Assembly: GCA_013696015.1 (NCBI GenBank)
Contig: JACCZI010000072.1
Location: 1-7,074, forward strand
Length of the DNA: 7,074 bases
Direction: 5' to 3'
Origin: Nocardioidaceae bacterium
GTDB lineage: Bacteria > Actinomycetota > Actinomycetes > Propionibacteriales > Nocardioidaceae
The notes under the pieces: model-generated
The model's input: the letters and a program-made list of their open reading frames with translations, nothing else
What the model was told of the DNA's origin: nothing
Databases searched by the model: none
Program-made: the position numbers and the translations under genes
Part shown: positions 4,814 through 7,074 of the stretch, in pieces
Layout: each line of letters starts with the position of its first letter
How positions within the stretch are numbered: position 1 is the first letter of the stretch

Positions 4814-5671
4814 ATGAGCCGTGACACCGCACTTGTTACCGCCGACTGGGTGCAGCAGCACCTCGACGACCCGCACGTCGTCCTCGTCGAGGTCGACGAG
4901 GACACCACCGCCTACGACAAGGGGCACATCGCGGGCGCTGTCAAGCTGGACTGGAAGACAGACCTGCAAGACAGCGTCCGACGCGACTTCGTCGACCGGC
5001 GCCAGTTCGAGGCGCTGCTGTCGCAGCGCGGCATCGGTACCGACGACACCGTCGTGCTCTACGGCGGCAACAACAACTGGTTCGCCGCGTACGCGTACTG
5101 GTACTTCAAGCTCTACGGCCATGCCGACGTGAGGCTGCTCGATGGTGGCCGCAAGATCTGGGAGCTGGACAGCCGTGAGGTCACCGACGAGGGGACCACA
5201 CGGGAGCCGACGTCGTACACCGCCCAGGAGCCGGACCGCTCGATCCGCGCCTTCCGCGACGAGGTCATCGCGGCGATCGGCGCCAAGAACCTGGTCGACG
5301 TGCGCAGCCCTGACGAGTACGCGGGGCGCCTGCTGGCGCCGGCACACCTGCCGCAGGAGGCGGCGCAGCGCGGCGGACACGTGCCCACCGCAGTGAACGT
5401 GCCCTGGAGCAAGGCAGCCAACGACGACGGGACGTTCCGCTCCGACGAGGAGCTGACGCGGCTCTATGAGGCCGCCGGGCTCGACGGGGGCAAGGACACC
5501 ATCGCCTACTGTCGGATCGGGGAGCGGAGCGCGCACACCTGGTTCGTCCTACACGAGCTGCTCGGCCGGGACAACGTCAAGAACTACGACGGCTCGTGGA
5601 CCGAGTACGGCTCACTCGTCGGTGTGCCAGTGGCGGTCGGCGACGACCCGGGCCCGGCTGGTGGGGGCTGA
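4814..5671 (+). CDS. cysA2: Thiosulfate sulfurtransferase (two-domain rhodanese, CysA2/SseA type)
   Basis: A cytoplasmic enzyme that moves the sulfane sulfur of thiosulfate to a thiophilic acceptor (cyanide in vitro) through a cysteine persulfide. It has tandem rhodanese domains. The N-terminal one (about 5-130) has YDKGHIAGAVKLDW but YGGNNNW in place of a catalytic loop, so it is inactive as is normal. The C-terminal one (about 145-275) has LVDVRSPDEYAG, GGHVPTAVNVPW and the active-site loop CRIGERS (233-239) with C233 as nucleophile. At 285 aa it matches the mycobacterial CysA2/CysA3 size (about 277). ATG at 4814 is fixed by GGAGG six bases upstream; an open in-frame extension back to GTG 4745 runs through the attenuator stem and is not family-like. 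It is followed two bases later by the sseC gene, so the two are one operon, probably governed by the leader ORF upstream. Confidence 0.94.
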   Translation: MSRDTALVTADWVQQHLDDPHVVLVEVDEDTTAYDKGHIAGAVKLDWKTDLQDSVRRDFVDRRQFEALLSQRGIGTDDTVVLYGGNNNWFAAYAYWYFKLYGHADVRLLDGGRKIWELDSREVTDEGTTREPTSYTAQEPDRSIRAFRDEVIAAIGAKNLVDVRSPDEYAGRLLAPAHLPQEAAQRGGHVPTAVNVPWSKAANDDGTFRSDEELTRLYEAAGLDGGKDTIAYCRIGERSAHTWFVLHELLGRDNVKNYDGSWTEYGSLVGVPVAVGDDPGPAGGG

Positions 5672-5673
5672 GC

Positions 5674-5976
5674 ATGTGCGGCGCGACGGTGGGTGGCCAG
5701 GCGCTCGACGCCGTCGACGTCGCGCGGCAGGCCGTGATCCAGGGAGTCGTCATGCGGGACGACTCGCCGGTGGCCGGGGCGTACGTGCGGCTGCTCGACG
5801 CGGGCGGTGAGTTCGTCGCGGAGGTCCCCACCTCGGCGACGGGCCACTTCCGCTTCTTCGCCGCACCGGGCCGGTGGACGCTGCGGACGCTCGCACCGCG
5901 GACCGGACCCGTCGACCGGCCGGTCGTTGCGGCGCGCGGCCGGGTGGTCGAGGTGAGCGTGCCGCTCAGCGGCTGA
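5674..5976 (+). CDS. sseC: SseC-family protein (DUF1416)
   Basis: A 100-aa protein of the actinobacterial SseC/DUF1416 family, which regularly follows rhodanese genes. The family-typical start MCGATVGGQ (C2) is present, followed by a carboxypeptidase-regulatory-like beta sandwich: IQGVVMRDDSPVAGAYVRLLD (22-42), GEFVAEVPTSATGHFRFFAAPGRWTLRTL (45-73) and VVEVSVPLS at the end. Its length equals that of M. tuberculosis SseC. Its function is not established; it is presumed to act with the sulfurtransferase, perhaps with C2 as a sulfur acceptor (inference). ATG follows the rhodanese TGA after two bases, with GGGGG inside the preceding gene as a likely ribosome-binding site, so it is translationally coupled. 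It converges on the LCP gene with an eight-base gap. Confidence 0.92.
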   Translation: MCGATVGGQALDAVDVARQAVIQGVVMRDDSPVAGAYVRLLDAGGEFVAEVPTSATGHFRFFAAPGRWTLRTLAPRTGPVDRPVVAARGRVVEVSVPLSG

Positions 5977-5995
5977 CTTGCTGCTCAGCTCACCT
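5951..5995. terminator. Nested inverted repeat across the convergent stops, candidate bidirectional terminator
   Basis: AGGTGAGC (5951-5958) and GCTCACCT (5988-5995) are exact reverse complements. Inside them GCCGC (5961-5965) and GCGGC (5969-5973) form a second stem with a three-base loop. The structure overlaps the 3' ends of both sseC and the convergent LCP gene, the only place a shared terminator could sit given the eight-base gap. There is no T-tract on either strand. Confidence 0.45.
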
Positions 5996-7074
5996 TGCGA
6001 GCGTCGGGCAGCGCGTCGCCCTTGTGCTTGGCGACGTAGTCGTTCAGGGCACCGTCACCGAGGGCACGCCAGAGCTCCTTGCTCTTGGTCGGGTCGAGTC
6101 GCACGATGCTCTGCCCCGAGCTGGTCGTGTCGTACGACCCGAGCGGCGCCGTCACGAATGTGACGTTCTCGGCTTCGATGTCGCGCAGCGACAGGGCCAG
6201 GTCCCGGATGTCGCCGGTGCTCCAGCTTTCGTCGACGGTGAGGTTCGAGGTGATCGCCTTGAGCGCCCCGGTGAGCGAGGTCGGGCTGCGCATGACGCCG
6301 TCGCTCAGCAAAGTCTGCATCATCGAGCGCAGGAAGTTCTGCTGCCGAGCGATCCGGTCGAAGTCGCCGTTAGCCAGGCCGTGCCGGGTGCGGACGTACT
6401 GCAGGGCCTCTTGTCCCTCGAGCTCGTCCCAGCCCTTCTGCCACGTGACCTTCTGGCTCTCGTCGTAGAACGTCTCCGGGATGTAGACCCGGACCCCGCC
6501 GATGGCGTGTGAGACGTCCTTGAAGCCCTGCCAGTCCATGATCGCCAGGTGGTCCATCCGCAGCCCGGTCAGGTGTTCGATGGTGGCGATGTAGCCGGAC
6601 GGGCCGTACAGCGAGAAGGCCGCATTGATCTTGTCGGTGTAGGTGTAGTCGCCGCGCTCGTCGTACAGCTTCACGTACGAGTCACGCGGGATCGAGACCA
6701 GGAACGCCTCGTCCCGGTCGGCCGGCAGGTGCAGGATCATGATCGTGTCGCTGCGATGGGAGCCGGGCTCCCAGCGCCCCGCGGCGACGTCGTCGGCGAT
6801 GGTCGGCCCGGTTCCGTTGTCGGCGCCGGCGATCAGGATGTTGAGCGCCTCGCCTTCGATGCGCGCTGGGCGCTCCGCGTCGTCGAGTGTCAGGGGGATC
6901 CGCTCGATGCTGGCGATCTGCTGGTTGAGGTAGACAAACCATCCCGCGACGCTGCCGGAGACGACCAGGACCAGCGCCACCACGCTGGCGAGGATCCAGT
7001 GCCGCCGCAACCAGCCGTGCTGCGGCTCGCTGCGGCGCCGGCCGGCCGCTGCCGACGCGGGCTCACCACTGCCC
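5985..7074 (-). CDS. LytR-CpsA-Psr (LCP) cell-wall glycopolymer ligase, N-terminus beyond right edge
   Basis: A membrane-anchored phosphotransferase that attaches lipid-linked glycopolymers (arabinogalactan- or teichoic-acid-like) to peptidoglycan outside the cell. 362 residues are visible. A basic Ala/Arg-rich cytoplasmic tail is followed by one membrane helix (about 27-47, WILASVVALVLVVSGSVAGW) and the LCP catalytic domain (about 75-260). Motifs: HRSDTIMIL (R107, D109), VSIPRDSYV (R130, D131), TDKINAAFSLYG (147-157), IGGVRVYIP, and YVRTRHG...DFDRIARQQNFLRSM (R228, R230, D239, R240, R243, Q244), whose arginines hold the pyrophosphate of the lipid substrate. The frame stays open to the window edge through GRRRSEPQHGW, so the true start lies outside; a TTG at 7010 at the edge of the membrane helix is not a credible start. 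A homologue (Rv0822c) lies in the corresponding M. tuberculosis region. Confidence 0.94.
   Translation of the reverse strand, partial: GSGEPASAAAGRRRSEPQHGWLRRHWILASVVALVLVVSGSVAGWFVYLNQQIASIERIPLTLDDAERPARIEGEALNILIAGADNGTGPTIADDVAAGRWEPGSHRSDTIMILHLPADRDEAFLVSIPRDSYVKLYDERGDYTYTDKINAAFSLYGPSGYIATIEHLTGLRMDHLAIMDWQGFKDVSHAIGGVRVYIPETFYDESQKVTWQKGWDELEGQEALQYVRTRHGLANGDFDRIARQQNFLRSMMQTLLSDGVMRSPTSLTGALKAITSNLTVDESWSTGDIRDLALSLRDIEAENVTFVTAPLGSYDTTSSGQSIVRLDPTKSKELWRALGDGALNDYVAKHKGDALPDARKVS

Noticed and set aside
4541..5536. 331-aa minus-strand open frame opposite the rhodanese gene
   Set aside because: The plus strand carries a clear rhodanese with catalytic motifs and a ribosome-binding site. 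The antisense frame has no recognisable domain.
7008..7010. TTG as start of the LCP protein
   Set aside because: It falls at the edge of the membrane helix, and the frame remains open upstream to the window edge with a typical basic cytoplasmic tail.

Overview
The window reads as a high-GC actinobacterial chromosome (class Actinomycetes). Three things support this: GC-rich third codon positions, a mycothiol synthase (mycothiol is confined to Actinobacteria), and a GlnR-type orphan regulator. The gene order also resembles, from memory, the Mycobacterium tuberculosis Rv0814c-Rv0822c neighbourhood (sseC2, cysA2 ... glnR, mshD ... an LCP protein). The genus cannot be named from the sequence.

Left part, minus strand (1-2366). 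Read in the direction of transcription, glnR (nitrogen master regulator) is followed by mshD (last step of mycothiol synthesis) and then the first 119 codons of ppk1 (polyphosphate kinase), which runs off the left edge. The mshD-ppk1 gap holds two perfect hairpins and three copies of a 10-bp word, arranged as a possible operator or terminator cluster. A -10-like element directly before the mshD GTG suggests leaderless expression.

Centre, plus strand (2406-4567). Divergent from glnR is a MoaD/ThiS-family small sulfur-carrier-like protein. Its C-terminal Gly-Gly is not terminal but is followed by 19 further residues. Next come a coding-like remnant with no start codon (ending at 2847), a 54-codon ORF joined to it by ATGA, and a NicO-family Ni/Co-type membrane transporter joined by GTGA. 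The transporter has a secreted N-terminal domain with an EF-hand loop and a pure His-Gly cytoplasmic loop. The MoaD tail and the headless remnant together look like the scar of one deletion or rearrangement.

Right part (4568-7074). The 246-bp gap after the transporter contains the most interesting signal. A 26-codon leaderless ORF (GTG at 4622, -10 TAGGAT six bases upstream) encodes an Arg-rich, two-cysteine peptide resembling the actinobacterial leader peptides found before sulfur-metabolism genes. It is followed by an 8-bp inverted repeat and then by the rhodanese/sseC (DUF1416) pair, which suggests cysteine-responsive attenuation. The sseC gene converges on a LytR-CpsA-Psr cell-wall ligase gene that continues past the right edge. 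A nested inverted repeat covering both stop codons may be a shared bidirectional terminator.

Functionally the window combines thiol and sulfur handling (mshD, rhodanese, sseC, MoaD-like), nitrogen and phosphate homeostasis (glnR, ppk1), metal transport and cell-wall assembly. Apart from ordinary core genes, the points worth checking are the leader-peptide attenuator, the MoaD-to-transporter junction and the palindrome cluster.
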